Assembly (NCBI RefSeq): GCF_000772945.1
Contig: NZ_JPVN01000016.1
Location: 26,747 to 90,746 of the forward strand
Direction: 5' to 3'
DNA length: 64,000 bases
Source of the DNA: Ureibacillus manganicus DSM 26584
GTDB lineage: Bacteria > Bacillota > Bacilli > Bacillales_A > Planococcaceae
The notes below the pieces were generated by a model. That model saw nothing but the letters and a program-made list of their open reading frames with translations, was not told the origin of the DNA and made no database searches. Shown here piece after piece: positions 25,771 to 34,681 of this stretch. The first letter of the stretch is position 1, and each line of letters begins with the position of its first letter. The position numbers were made by a program, and so were the translations under genes.

Positions 25771-26327
25771 TTGCTCAGTTTGATCTAAATTTGCACATAA
25801 AAATCAAGGGCAGAGAAGTTGCTCATAAGTATGTCGAAGTCGCTCAATAGGAGCAAAAAGTCGCTCATAAAAATCACAAGATGGAGAAGTCGCTCATAAG
25901 TGCCTCGAAATCGCTCATATCCCGGTAAAAGTCGCTCAATAGGAGCAAAAAGTCGCTCATAAAAATCACGGGATGGAGAAGTTGCTCATAAGTGCCTCGA
26001 AGTCGCTCATATCCCAGTGAAAGTCGCTCAATAGGAGCAAAAAGTCGCTCATAAAAATCACAAGATGAGAATTCGCTCATATCCCGGTAAAATTCGCTCA
26101 ATTGGAGCCAAAAGTCGCTCAAAAAAAACACAAGATAGAGAAGTCGCTCATAAGTACCTCGAAGTCGCTCATATCCCAGTGAAAGTCGCTCAATTGGAGC
26201 CAAAAGTCGCTCATAAAAATCACAAGATGGAGAAGTCGCTCATAAGTACCAAAAACTCGCTCATATCCCGGTGATAGTCGCTCAATTCAAGCTAAAACTC
26301 GCTCATAACGACCCAAATTTCGCTCAT
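25771..26327. repeat. tandem array of 24 T[CT]GCTCA cores at 21-bp spacing in 92-bp units
   Basis: Cores T[CT]GCTCA start at 25771, 25819, 25840, 25861, 25890, 25911, 25932, 25953, 25982, 26003, 26024, 26045, 26073, 26094, 26115, 26144, 26165, 26186, 26207, 26236, 26257, 26278, 26299 and 26320. Spacing is 21 bp, broken by a 28-29 bp step after every fourth core (once after three), giving a 92-bp higher-order unit. The four subunits have their own spacers, for example ATCCC[AG]GTGA and GGAGCAAAA, conserved between units. Since 92 is not divisible by 3, the frames that cross it shift each unit, so it is not coding. It fills the gap between the MBL gene and the anti-sigma gene. Confidence 0.9.
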
Positions 26328-26370
26328 AAATATCACACGATTGTAAAATTGCTAAATCTCAACATAGCAA

Positions 26371-26404
26371 AAAGCATGTGTAACTTTTGTGTTTCACATG
26401 CTTT
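26371..26404 (-). terminator. intrinsic terminator of the sigma/anti-sigma operon
   Basis: AAAGCATGTG (26371-26380) pairs perfectly with CACATGCTTT (26395-26404). On the minus strand it follows the anti-sigma gene and is itself followed by TTTTTGC. Confidence 0.8.
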
Positions 26405-26416
26405 GTAAAGTTCCAT

Positions 26417-27682
26417 TTAATTTAGTCCATGATCGATTCCTAGATACCCAGCTAACTCACTAGTTAGCTCTGCATTCAGTGTTCTATATTTTCCACGGGA
26501 AGAATAGAGAACAAACCCGTCTGGATATGACCAAAGTTGATAGGTAATACCGTCTACAACAAATTGATAATCAGCCTTATCACTAAACTCAACGTTTGTA
26601 TCTATCCAATTGAGTGTTCCAACGAAAACTTTAACTTTAGGATTCATTTCAATATCAATCGTCAAGTGGTGTGTAGCTTTCGATATCGGGTTTGGTTCAT
26701 ATTCATTTACTAGACGAATATCCCAAAGATCTGAGATAGTTACGTTATCTTCACTTGTCGTCTGATATTTATGGTACGTTTCGACTAAATCTCCAATACT
26801 CAATTCAGGTGTATCATCCATTGGAAACCACATGGCATCTTTATAATTTTCAAGTAATTCTTCTTTAGTATAATTTTCTATATCCTCAATTGTAGCTCCA
26901 GGTGCTACTAAAAACATGTTATCTTCAATGGCAACTACACGGCCTAATTGTTTTGAACCAGTAAATGCAAAAGGATTTCCATCATGTAAGGGCAAGGTGT
27001 GTTTCTTTTTAAATGCAATGATATCATTTACATATTGTTCACGAAAATAGGGAATTGCATGTTTCTCTGCCAATGAACCTGCAATAGAATAAGATATTTT
27101 AGGATAGATTGCCATGTAATGTTGTTCTAATTTTTTTAAAGCTACATCATAAGGGGCTGTGTCCATTATAAACTTTTCATATTCTTCCCACGTTAAATCA
27201 GCTTTTGTTAATAGTTCTTCATAGGACTGTTTAGCTTCGTCTGAACGTGTCATAAGATTCATCGTTTGTTGAAAACTTTCTTGCACTTCTTCATCTTTGA
27301 TATCATATCCTAATGACTTCGCATAAGTGTATAATGCTAATCTAGTTTCGTATTTTTCATAAGCTAATTCCTTTAAGTATGCTTCTCCATCAGCAAAATC
27401 TCTCCACCATTTTTGTAAATTTGCTGTAGTTTCAAATATTCCATCATCAAAAATATTTGTAGTTGGTTGACTAATTTCGGAGGTTCCTGTTTGCTGCTCC
27501 ATTAAGAATGTGGAAGTAAGAAATATCATACTAATCATCACTATTGCACTCAATCCCGCGATTAAATTCTTTTTGAAATCTTTCTTTTTAATACTTTGTG
27601 CCATAATTCTTTTTCTCACCAGTTGTTTACTTTCATTCATGTCAACGGTAAGTTCTATTAAACTTTTTTTAATTTCATTCAT
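26417..27682 (-). CDS. membrane-anchored partner of the ECF-like sigma factor (putative anti-sigma)
   Basis: A 421-residue protein with a basic cytoplasmic N terminus of about 38 residues, a single TM segment (about 39-60, AGLSAIVMISMIFLTSTFL) and a large extracellular domain. The gene overlaps the upstream sigma-factor gene by 8 nt, typical of sigma/anti-sigma pairs. The outer domain is not one I recognise; parts such as NPFAFTGSKQLGRVVAIEDN may be a ligand-sensing fold. The short N-terminal region would have to hold the sigma factor. The anti-sigma role is inferred from position and topology. Confidence 0.7.
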   Translation of the reverse strand: MNEIKKSLIELTVDMNESKQLVRKRIMAQSIKKKDFKKNLIAGLSAIVMISMIFLTSTFLMEQQTGTSEISQPTTNIFDDGIFETTANLQKWWRDFADGEAYLKELAYEKYETRLALYTYAKSLGYDIKDEEVQESFQQTMNLMTRSDEAKQSYEELLTKADLTWEEYEKFIMDTAPYDVALKKLEQHYMAIYPKISYSIAGSLAEKHAIPYFREQYVNDIIAFKKKHTLPLHDGNPFAFTGSKQLGRVVAIEDNMFLVAPGATIEDIENYTKEELLENYKDAMWFPMDDTPELSIGDLVETYHKYQTTSEDNVTISDLWDIRLVNEYEPNPISKATHHLTIDIEMNPKVKVFVGTLNWIDTNVEFSDKADYQFVVDGITYQLWSYPDGFVLYSSRGKYRTLNAELTSELAGYLGIDHGLN

Positions 27683-28181
27683 TTATTAGCACCTCCCATA
27701 CATCTTCTTGTAGTAGTGGCTTAAGCTTCTCACGTGCACGTTTTAGACGTGTCTTTACTGTGTTTTCTGGAATTAGTAGCATTGCAGAAATTTCAGCTAC
27801 ACTCATTTCCTGATAATAATACAAAATAATAACTTCTCGATAATCTAAGGATAGCTCTAAAACTGCTTTACCGATTATTGACCGTTCGTCATTTACAAGT
27901 AGTCGGTTGGGCCTTTTCTTTGCAACTAAGTAGCTCCATTTTTCTTTTAATTGTATTTTTTTATAAGTCCAACTTTTTAAATAGTCTTTTGCTTTGTTAA
28001 TCGTCATTTTGGAGAGAAAGGCACGGATTGACCCGCGTTCTTCATAATCCGTGTTCATAAAGCGAATGAATACATCCTGCACGATATCTTCGCTCGAGTG
28101 ACGGTCTTTTGTATAAAAATAGGCGAGCCGTAATAAGTGCTCAGAATGTTCCTCGAATATGTACTCAATTTCTTTATCCAT
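27675..28181 (-). CDS. ECF-type RNA polymerase sigma factor
   Basis: A 168-residue sigma factor. Region 2 has HLLRLAYFYTKDRHSSEDIVQ with the DIVQDVFIRF segment, and region 4 has LSLDYREVIILYYYQEMSVA followed by the helix-turn-helix IPENTVKTRLKRAREKL. ATG 28181 is preferred because GGGGGTGA lies five bases upstream; GTG 28190 overlaps that site. It resembles SigX/SigV/SigW-class ECF factors that control envelope stress genes. It is the first gene of a two-gene operon with its membrane partner and is divergent from the LTA-synthase-like gene at 28389. Confidence 0.9.
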   Translation of the reverse strand: MDKEIEYIFEEHSEHLLRLAYFYTKDRHSSEDIVQDVFIRFMNTDYEERGSIRAFLSKMTINKAKDYLKSWTYKKIQLKEKWSYLVAKKRPNRLLVNDERSIIGKAVLELSLDYREVIILYYYQEMSVAEISAMLLIPENTVKTRLKRAREKLKPLLQEDVWEVLINE

Positions 28182-28388
28182 CTTGGTCACCCCCTAAGTA
28201 CACTATAAACGATTGCCAAATGATTCGCGTTTCAAAATTTATACAAAAGTAGAAATTAATTCAGTTTTCTTTTATAAGCGGCAAATAACCCAACCTATGA
28301 TTTTTTCCTAAATTAAACGTTTAACTAAATATAGATAGGAACTTCCCATAAACTATTTCTATAAATTTGATAGAAAAGAAGGTTCAAT

Positions 28389-30212
28389 ATGGAAAGGATA
28401 AAATCAATTCATTTGACTATTGTATTAATTTTCACTGCCAATCTGATAATTATTTTCTTCCACAGCCAGCTTCAATTGATAGATGCACTCGAAAATCTTC
28501 GGCAGTATTGGCACAATTATCTATTTAATGGGATTTTATTGTACCTACTTTATGTACTATTTCTAGTAATCTTTAACCGGAAAATGCTTGCATGGTTTGC
28601 ATTTTTCAGCACAATTATACTGTTTTCAATTGCGAATTTTCTTAAACTTTCTTACAGAAGTGAACCACTTTTACCCAGCGATTTCTCTATGATTTTTCAG
28701 TTACAACAAATCCTACAACTCATTAACTTTGGCCATATGCTCATAAGTATTGTCTTAATCGGTGTCTTGCTTGCTTTATTAATTTACTTAATAAAATTGA
28801 AAGAGAAACGTGTTTTCAAATCAAAAATTCGATTATTTATTGGTTTTATTTTATTTCTGTTTATTGTTTGTATTTTCTATAGTAAGCATCCAAACAATCC
28901 ATACACATTAGTATCTAATGCTTTCGGAATTTCTGATACGTACTGGGATATGACAGATGATTATAGTCAGAATGGTCCAGTTGCAGGTTTTTTGAAAAAT
29001 ATTGATGTGGTAGTAATGGAAGATGAGCCAGAGGGTTATTCCATAGAGGCGATTAGCGCTATTGTCGAAAAGTATAAAGAAAAAGCACTGGAGCATAATT
29101 CAGATCTTGCAACTTTAGAAGATCATACAGTTATCTATATTTTAAGTGAAAGTTTTATGGACCCACTTCGAATTCCAAACTTAGAGCTGTCAGCTGATCC
29201 TATACCATATATTCGTTATCTTATGGAAGAAACGACTTCTGGACTAATATTAGGCTCAAATTTTGGTGGAGGAACAGCCAATGTGGAATATGAAATATTG
29301 ACTAGCATTAGTATGAATGATTTCGACTCTTCTTTAAGAATCCCTTACACATTACTTGTGCCGAATCTACAACGGGTACCAAACATTACGAATCTCTTTG
29401 ACCATCGTATTGCGATCCATTCCTATAACGCCAATTTATATCGAAGAAAAGAAGTATTTGATAAATTTGGATTTGACTTGTTTATTCACGAAGGAGGAAC
29501 ACCGGATTTAACTTATAAAGAAACTCTTGATGGAGGTTCATATATTAGTGATGAATCAGCATATCAAGAAGTCTTGGATTATTTACTTGATGAAGATCTA
29601 ACAGGGGATACCTTCATTTTACTTACTACGATGCAAAATCATGGCCCTTATAGTGCAAATCAGTATGAAACAGAAATTGAAGTATTAAACGACATGGATG
29701 AAAATGAAAAATCTAAAATTCAAACCTACGTTCATGGCGTAAACGCTACCGATTTAGCTACGGAGCAATTTATCAATCAAATAAATGAAATAGATAAACC
29801 CGTTACAATCGTCTTTTTTGGTGATCATATGCCGTCAGATGTGTTTGACCCATTAAGTGAAAACAATGAAGAAGACTTAAATTTTTATGAAACAGAGTAT
29901 TTTATTTATAGTAATTTTGAAACTGAAAAATTGAATTACCCAGTAATAAGTCCATATACAATGAGTTCTATCCTTTTTGAACATTTAAATGTTGCAGTTA
30001 CCCCATATTATGAATTAATTAGTGAATTGAAAGAAACTGTACCTGCCATCCGTTGGGGAGAATATTATCTACAACAAAATCAGACAGCAATCTATTGGGA
30101 ATTGCCTGAAGACATTCTTGAGATTGTGGACGATTATCGCATGATTCAATACGACATTAATGTTGGAGCGCAGTATTCCATTGATTTGGGAATGTTTGAT
30201 TATACTAAATAA
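28389..30212 (+). CDS. LTA-synthase-like phosphoglycerol transferase (sulfatase fold)
   Basis: A 607-residue protein with five N-terminal TM helices (to about residue 165) and a large extracellular sulfatase-type domain. Visible catalytic elements are YILSESFMDP (first metal Glu), GGGTANVEYEIL with the likely Thr nucleophile, MQNHGPY and FFGDHMPSD. This architecture is that of LtaS/LtaP and related polyglycerol-phosphate transferases acting on glycolipid or wall polymer. It is not close enough by eye to call the primary LtaS. It lies divergently beside an ECF sigma operon, which might link it to envelope stress. Confidence 0.85.
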   Translation: MERIKSIHLTIVLIFTANLIIIFFHSQLQLIDALENLRQYWHNYLFNGILLYLLYVLFLVIFNRKMLAWFAFFSTIILFSIANFLKLSYRSEPLLPSDFSMIFQLQQILQLINFGHMLISIVLIGVLLALLIYLIKLKEKRVFKSKIRLFIGFILFLFIVCIFYSKHPNNPYTLVSNAFGISDTYWDMTDDYSQNGPVAGFLKNIDVVVMEDEPEGYSIEAISAIVEKYKEKALEHNSDLATLEDHTVIYILSESFMDPLRIPNLELSADPIPYIRYLMEETTSGLILGSNFGGGTANVEYEILTSISMNDFDSSLRIPYTLLVPNLQRVPNITNLFDHRIAIHSYNANLYRRKEVFDKFGFDLFIHEGGTPDLTYKETLDGGSYISDESAYQEVLDYLLDEDLTGDTFILLTTMQNHGPYSANQYETEIEVLNDMDENEKSKIQTYVHGVNATDLATEQFINQINEIDKPVTIVFFGDHMPSDVFDPLSENNEEDLNFYETEYFIYSNFETEKLNYPVISPYTMSSILFEHLNVAVTPYYELISELKETVPAIRWGEYYLQQNQTAIYWELPEDILEIVDDYRMIQYDINVGAQYSIDLGMFDYTK

Positions 30213-30216
30213 TGAA

Positions 30217-30246
30217 AAGTCTCGAGGATTACTCGAGGCTTATTTT
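30217..30246 (+). terminator. intrinsic terminator after the LTA-synthase-like gene
   Basis: AAGTCTCGAG (30217-30226) pairs with CTCGAGGCTT (30232-30241) with one G-T pair, followed by ATTTTT. Confidence 0.85.
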
Positions 30247-30344
30247 TGTGCTATAAACATAATATAGACATATAAGCTTTTGAAGGAAATTAGTTTTATT
30301 TAAGGAATATATATTTAAAGACCAATAGAGAAGAGGAAAACAGA

Positions 30345-31163
30345 ATGATTCAATTTCAAAACGAACATTTCACTGTTTTTGAAAGTCAGTTATATAAAAC
30401 AACATCGGTTGTAGCGAAAACAAGAGATTGTATTATTGTTGTTGACCCTAACTTGCTTCCAAAAGAAGTGGAGGAAATTCGTCAAACTGTAAATAAAATT
30501 AGAGGTAATCTACCAATCTATGTGATTTATACTCACTCTGACTGGGACCACCTAATAGGTAGTGGTGCATTCCTAGATGCTACTGTCATTGCTAGTCATC
30601 TATTTGCTAAAGTGAATCAACATGATGTTATAGAACAAATGAAACAATTTGACGATAAATACTATCTTGATAGAAATTATCCAATCACCTTTCCACAAGT
30701 TGATATACCTATTAGTAGAGAGCGTCATACCGCGAAAATTGGTGGTACAACATTGACTTTTTACCAAGCACCTGGACATACAAATGATGGCATTTTCACA
30801 GTAATTGAGCCACTAGGTATTCTTGTAGCAGGTGATTACTTATCAGATGTAGAGTTTCCATTTATCTACGATAGTAGCTTCCTTTATGATTTAACTTTAC
30901 AAAAAGTGGATACGATTTTAAACAATCATCGAATTCAATACCTCGTTCCAGGGCATGGACATATTGCGACAAATACCGAAGAAATTCGAAAAAGAAAAGA
31001 AGAATCTAAGAGATATATTCAAGAGATACGAAACAGCATAAAAACAGATACAAATAGTCAGCACTTAATAAGCCATTATTCTTATTGGCGAGAATTAAAT
31101 TTTTCTCATGAAGAAAACTTAGCCTTAGTTAAACGTGAATTGAATAACCAGAAGAAAAAATAA
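30345..31163 (+). CDS. MBL-fold metallo-hydrolase
   Basis: A 272-residue metallo-beta-lactamase-fold protein. The metal-binding motif reads THSDWDH near residue 63, followed by APGHTNDG (third His) near 143, VAGDYLSD (bridging Asp) near 163 and VPGHGH near 203. Lengths and motif spacing match uncharacterised Bacillales MBL hydrolases. The ribosome site AGAGGA precedes ATG 30345. It is monocistronic and not closely related by eye to the other MBL gene at 24868. Substrate unknown. Confidence 0.88.
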   Translation: MIQFQNEHFTVFESQLYKTTSVVAKTRDCIIVVDPNLLPKEVEEIRQTVNKIRGNLPIYVIYTHSDWDHLIGSGAFLDATVIASHLFAKVNQHDVIEQMKQFDDKYYLDRNYPITFPQVDIPISRERHTAKIGGTTLTFYQAPGHTNDGIFTVIEPLGILVAGDYLSDVEFPFIYDSSFLYDLTLQKVDTILNNHRIQYLVPGHGHIATNTEEIRKRKEESKRYIQEIRNSIKTDTNSQHLISHYSYWRELNFSHEENLALVKRELNNQKKK

Positions 31164-31249
31164 CATTTTATGACGAATTTTGTCACGCACATTAAGTTCG
31201 CAACATATAATGTGTGGTTGAGAAAAATTTATGAATAAGGGGTTATTCA

Positions 31250-32110
31250 ATGAAGAAGCTTTTATTGCTAATGTTAGCTGTGTTAGTCCTTGGAGCTTGT
31301 AATCAAAATGCGCAACAACCAAATACACCTGAAGAAACAAAAACGACTGATCAAACTGATTCTACAAAAACTTCAACAGAAGAAAAAGATACAACTGAAG
31401 AAGTGGTAGAAGGGGATAAAGAAGAAGTAAGTGAGACGACACAAAGTCCAGGCCCATCTGAAATTTATACTCAGCTCGAATCTAAAATGAAAGAGAGATT
31501 ATTTGGTGCTTATATTCCAACAATCGATTACAGAGATTCACTTAATGACTTTAGTCTTTTAAATATTATTACACGTAATTTTACTGATGAGGTTCCATTA
31601 ATCGGCCAAGGAGAAGTTCTAAATAGCTATTACGAATGGTATTTACCTGAAGATCTGACTAATGCTTTAGTAAAGCATTATGAATTCACCATTGATTTTG
31701 AAAAATACAGAAATGCCAATGAACAAGAGTATGCTGATATTTATTTTGATGGGGATTTTGTTTATTTAATGTCAGCAGATTTTCCAGGAGTTTATGGATT
31801 AGAAGAGCCAATTATCAACTCAATTAAACAGTTACCTGAGCTACCGGTGTACTATGTTGAATTGCAATATCAATATATTCATTTTTATGAGCTTGAAGAA
31901 GCTGGTATTGACTGGGATTTTTCACTAATGGAATTGCCTTTGAATTCATGGCCAGAAGAATACCAAGAATTTATAAAATTGGATGAGACAATTATTCATG
32001 CACTTTTTATAGATAAAAACGAATTCTTTACATTATCTTATTATAGTTCAATCCCTCTATCAGCAGATGAGCAAATCGAATATGTAAATGGATTGGAACT
32101 ATTTAAATAA
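31250..32110 (+). CDS. hypothetical lipoprotein with acidic Thr/Glu-rich linker
   Basis: A 286-residue lipoprotein: signal peptide of about 16 residues with lipobox Leu-Gly-Ala-Cys (Cys17), then a disordered Thr/Glu/Lys-rich linker to about residue 65, then a folded domain rich in Tyr, Asp and Glu. No family was recognised. The linker suggests the domain is held away from the membrane, as in surface-exposed sensors or germination proteins. Ribosome site AAGGGG precedes ATG 31250 and a bidirectional terminator follows. Confidence 0.75.
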   Translation: MKKLLLLMLAVLVLGACNQNAQQPNTPEETKTTDQTDSTKTSTEEKDTTEEVVEGDKEEVSETTQSPGPSEIYTQLESKMKERLFGAYIPTIDYRDSLNDFSLLNIITRNFTDEVPLIGQGEVLNSYYEWYLPEDLTNALVKHYEFTIDFEKYRNANEQEYADIYFDGDFVYLMSADFPGVYGLEEPIINSIKQLPELPVYYVELQYQYIHFYELEEAGIDWDFSLMELPLNSWPEEYQEFIKLDETIIHALFIDKNEFFTLSYYSSIPLSADEQIEYVNGLELFK

Positions 32111-32118
32111 TTAAATCT

Positions 32119-32157
32119 AAAGGACATTTCGATGAGCTTACATGCGAAATGTCCTTT
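32119..32157. terminator. bidirectional terminator between the lipoprotein and DUF3889 genes
   Basis: AAAGGACATTTCG (32119-32131) pairs perfectly with CGAAATGTCCTTT (32145-32157) between convergent genes. Confidence 0.88.
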
Positions 32158-32161
32158 TCGT

Positions 32162-32506
32162 TTATGGAGTTGTTTCAGTAAAGGTAATATTTTTGAGTTC
32201 TTCTGTTCCATTTGTAAACTCCAAATCGACAAATAATCCAAATTCTCGTCCTTGATCAACTAAAATTAGCTTAAATTTTTCGACCGTAGTTTTTTCCCCA
32301 ACAACTCTCTCGATATGTAAATAATCGGTAATTTGTGCATTGGGGTATTTCTTCATCGTTTCTTGCATGGCTAGTAATCCCCATTTTGCATAAAGAGGAG
32401 TAGGTTTTTCTTGCACAACGGGGGAACTAACAATATGCATTGGAGTAAAGGCTGCAATTGAGAAAAACGCTGCACCAATTGTCACTAAAGCAAACATTTT
32501 CTTCAT
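32162..32506 (-). CDS. secreted DUF3889-family protein (YqzG/YhdC-like)
   Basis: A 114-residue exported protein with a signal peptide over roughly residues 1-28 and a mature domain carrying YAKWGLLAMQETMKKYPNAQ, EKFKLILVDQGREFGLFVDL and NITFTE. This matches the small DUF3889 family of Bacillales (YqzG, YhdC), whose function is unknown. It is a single gene on the minus strand, convergent with the lipoprotein gene. Confidence 0.82.
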   Translation of the reverse strand: MKKMFALVTIGAAFFSIAAFTPMHIVSSPVVQEKPTPLYAKWGLLAMQETMKKYPNAQITDYLHIERVVGEKTTVEKFKLILVDQGREFGLFVDLEFTNGTEELKNITFTETTP

Positions 32507-32699
32507 AAAATAACCCCGTTTCTTTTCTATTATTATGCACGAGTAAAATTTCGATATGTGTTTAAAATAATGGATGAATCATCAACATATTGTTTAAAAC
32601 ATGACAAAATTTGATAATGATGAAATATTTTAAGGGAAGAATTGTATTTATTACGCAAATCTGATACATTATATAAGAAATAATGATTAAATCAATGAT

Positions 32700-32925
32700 G
32701 TGATCAAGTAAATAAGAATTGTGAAACAGAAAATATAGCAGTTGCTGAGAGCTATATCACCCCTTCTTATTGAAACCTACCACGGAGATGTAAGAAAAGC
32801 TTACCGAATCTGTTCTCGTTACGAACGTTTAGAGGGTTAAAACTAGAAGTTTTAACTAAACTAAGGTGGTACCACGTCTATTATGCGCATAGGACGTCCT
32901 TTACAGGATGTTTTGTGCGCTTTTT
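32700..32925 (+). promoter_or_regulatory. T-box leader (proline) controlling proS
   Basis: The conserved T-box AAGGTGGTACCACG is at 32863-32876. Upstream, stem I carries the loop E pair GTGA and GAA, with CCT (32776-32778) placed where the specifier codon is expected, matching tRNA-Pro. A terminator follows: GCGCA (32885-32889) pairs with TGCGC (32916-32920), then five T residues. Uncharged tRNA-Pro would favour the antiterminator and allow proS expression. The upstream boundary is approximate. Confidence 0.9.
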
Positions 32926-32946
32926 CATTTAAAAGGAGGATTTCAA

Positions 32947-34383
32947 ATGTCACAACAGACAAACGATTTTTCAAAATGGTATATCGACACAATTCAAAAA
33001 GCTGATTTAATGGACTACACACCTGTGCGTGGATGTATCGCATTTAAGCCAGATGGCTATGAACTTTGGGAACACATTCAAGCAGAGATGGATCGTCGAT
33101 TTAAAGAAACAGGTCACCGTAATGCATATTTCCCAATGTTAATTCCTGAGAACTTCTTCCAAAAAGAAAAAGATCATATCGAAGGATTTTCTCCAGAATT
33201 ACCATGGGTAACTGAAGCAGCAGGTGAAAAATTAGAAGAACGACTTGCATTACGTCCAACTTCTGAAACAATGATTGGTCACTTATATTCAAACTGGATT
33301 AAATCATACCGTGATCTACCTGTATTAATTAACCAATGGGCAAACGTTTTCCGTTGGGAAAAGAAAACATTACCATTCATCCGTACATCTGAGTTTTTAT
33401 GGCAAGAAGGGCACACAGCTCATGAAAATGAAGAAGAAGCTCGTAAAGAAACAATGCAAATGTTAAACATCTATAAAGAAGTTGTAGAAGGTTTACTTGC
33501 TATTCCTGTTTACGATGGACAAAAAACTCCTTCAGAGCGCTTTGCTGGTGCAGTTGATACGTATTCCATCGAAGCAATGATGAGAGATGGAAAAGCAGTT
33601 CAAGCAGGTACTTCTCACTATTTAGGTACAAAATTCGCAGAAGCTTTCGATATTAAATATTTAAACCGTGAAAACAAACATGTACACGTACATACTACTT
33701 CATGGGGAACTTCAACTCGTTTAATCGGTTCTGTAATAATGGTTCATGGTGACGAGCAAGGACTTGTATTACCACCAAAAATTGCACCAACTCAAGTTGT
33801 TTTAGTTCCTGTTGGGCCATGGAAAAAGAACCCAGCGATTATTGAAAAACTAGATGAAATCTTTGCAATTTTAAAAGCTAAAGGTATCCGAGTTCGTCTA
33901 GACGATTCAGATCAATCACCAGGATTTAAATTCAACGAGTGGGAATTAAAAGGTGTTCCTGTTCGTATTGAACTTGGACCACGTGATTTAGAAAACAATC
34001 AAGCGTTACTTAAAGCGCGTGATGAAGATGAAAAAGTGACTGTTCAATTAGAAAATGTTGTAGAAGCAATTGAAAAAGAGCTTGAAGTAATGCAAACACG
34101 TTTATTTGAAAAAGCAAAGGCTTTCCGTGATGCTAACTCACATACACATGTTGATTCTTTAGAACAACTACAACAACATTTAGCTGAATCAGAGAAAAAC
34201 GGAACAATTCCAGGTTGGGTTTTAGCTGGTTGGTGTGGAGACGATGCTTGTGAAGATCAGGTGAAAGAAGAAACTAAATTTACAACTAGAAATATTCCTT
34301 TCAATCCACCAACAACAAAACATACATGTATAAACTGTGGAAAAGATGCAAATCACACAGTTTGGTTCGGTCGCGCATACTAA
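32947..34383 (+). CDS. proS: prolyl-tRNA synthetase (short, archaeal/eukaryotic-like type)
   Basis: A 478-residue class II synthetase charging tRNA-Pro. Motif 2 region shows VFRWEKKTLPFIRTSEFLWQ and motif 3 ends in WGTSTRLIGSVIMVHGDE. The editing insertion of the long bacterial type is absent, and the C terminus has a zinc-like Cys cluster (WCGDDACE, then CINC) and ends in aromatic FGRAY, all features of the short ProRS type. ATG 32947 follows AAAGGAGG; the longer frame begins in the T-box terminator. Expression is controlled by the T-box leader. Confidence 0.95.
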   Translation: MSQQTNDFSKWYIDTIQKADLMDYTPVRGCIAFKPDGYELWEHIQAEMDRRFKETGHRNAYFPMLIPENFFQKEKDHIEGFSPELPWVTEAAGEKLEERLALRPTSETMIGHLYSNWIKSYRDLPVLINQWANVFRWEKKTLPFIRTSEFLWQEGHTAHENEEEARKETMQMLNIYKEVVEGLLAIPVYDGQKTPSERFAGAVDTYSIEAMMRDGKAVQAGTSHYLGTKFAEAFDIKYLNRENKHVHVHTTSWGTSTRLIGSVIMVHGDEQGLVLPPKIAPTQVVLVPVGPWKKNPAIIEKLDEIFAILKAKGIRVRLDDSDQSPGFKFNEWELKGVPVRIELGPRDLENNQALLKARDEDEKVTVQLENVVEAIEKELEVMQTRLFEKAKAFRDANSHTHVDSLEQLQQHLAESEKNGTIPGWVLAGWCGDDACEDQVKEETKFTTRNIPFNPPTTKHTCINCGKDANHTVWFGRAY

Positions 34384-34390
34384 TAAAAAA

Positions 34391-34419
34391 AACGTTATCC
34401 TAGTGATAACGTTTTTTTG
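34391..34419 (+). terminator. intrinsic terminator of proS
   Basis: AACGTTATC (34391-34399) pairs perfectly with GATAACGTT (34405-34413), followed by a T-run. Confidence 0.92.
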
Positions 34420-34681
34420 TCTTTATGTAAGTAATATAGATTTTTGTTCATTATGGTAGCTTTTCTTGAATAATGTATAAATGTCTACTTTTGTAATATT
34501 ATGTAAAACAGTAGTGATAAGTATTGATTTTATCCTTCAATTATCTTACATTTTAATTAATTCAAAAAATTCTTTTAATAGATGATAGAATAATAAATTT
34601 ATTTATTATTGAAAGAATTTATTGAATAGTAAATTTTTCTACGAAACTGTATCATTTCAAAGAAGATAGGGGGAAATTGTT

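Noticed and set aside
25874..26203. Minus-strand ORF of 109 codons with YERLRGTYERL-type repeats
   Set aside because: It is a translation of the 21/92-bp DNA repeat array; no ribosome site, and the 92-bp unit shifts frame each time, so coding is unlikely.
25771..26327. CRISPR array
   Set aside because: The spacers are themselves repeated, cores are only 7 bp, and no cas genes are present.
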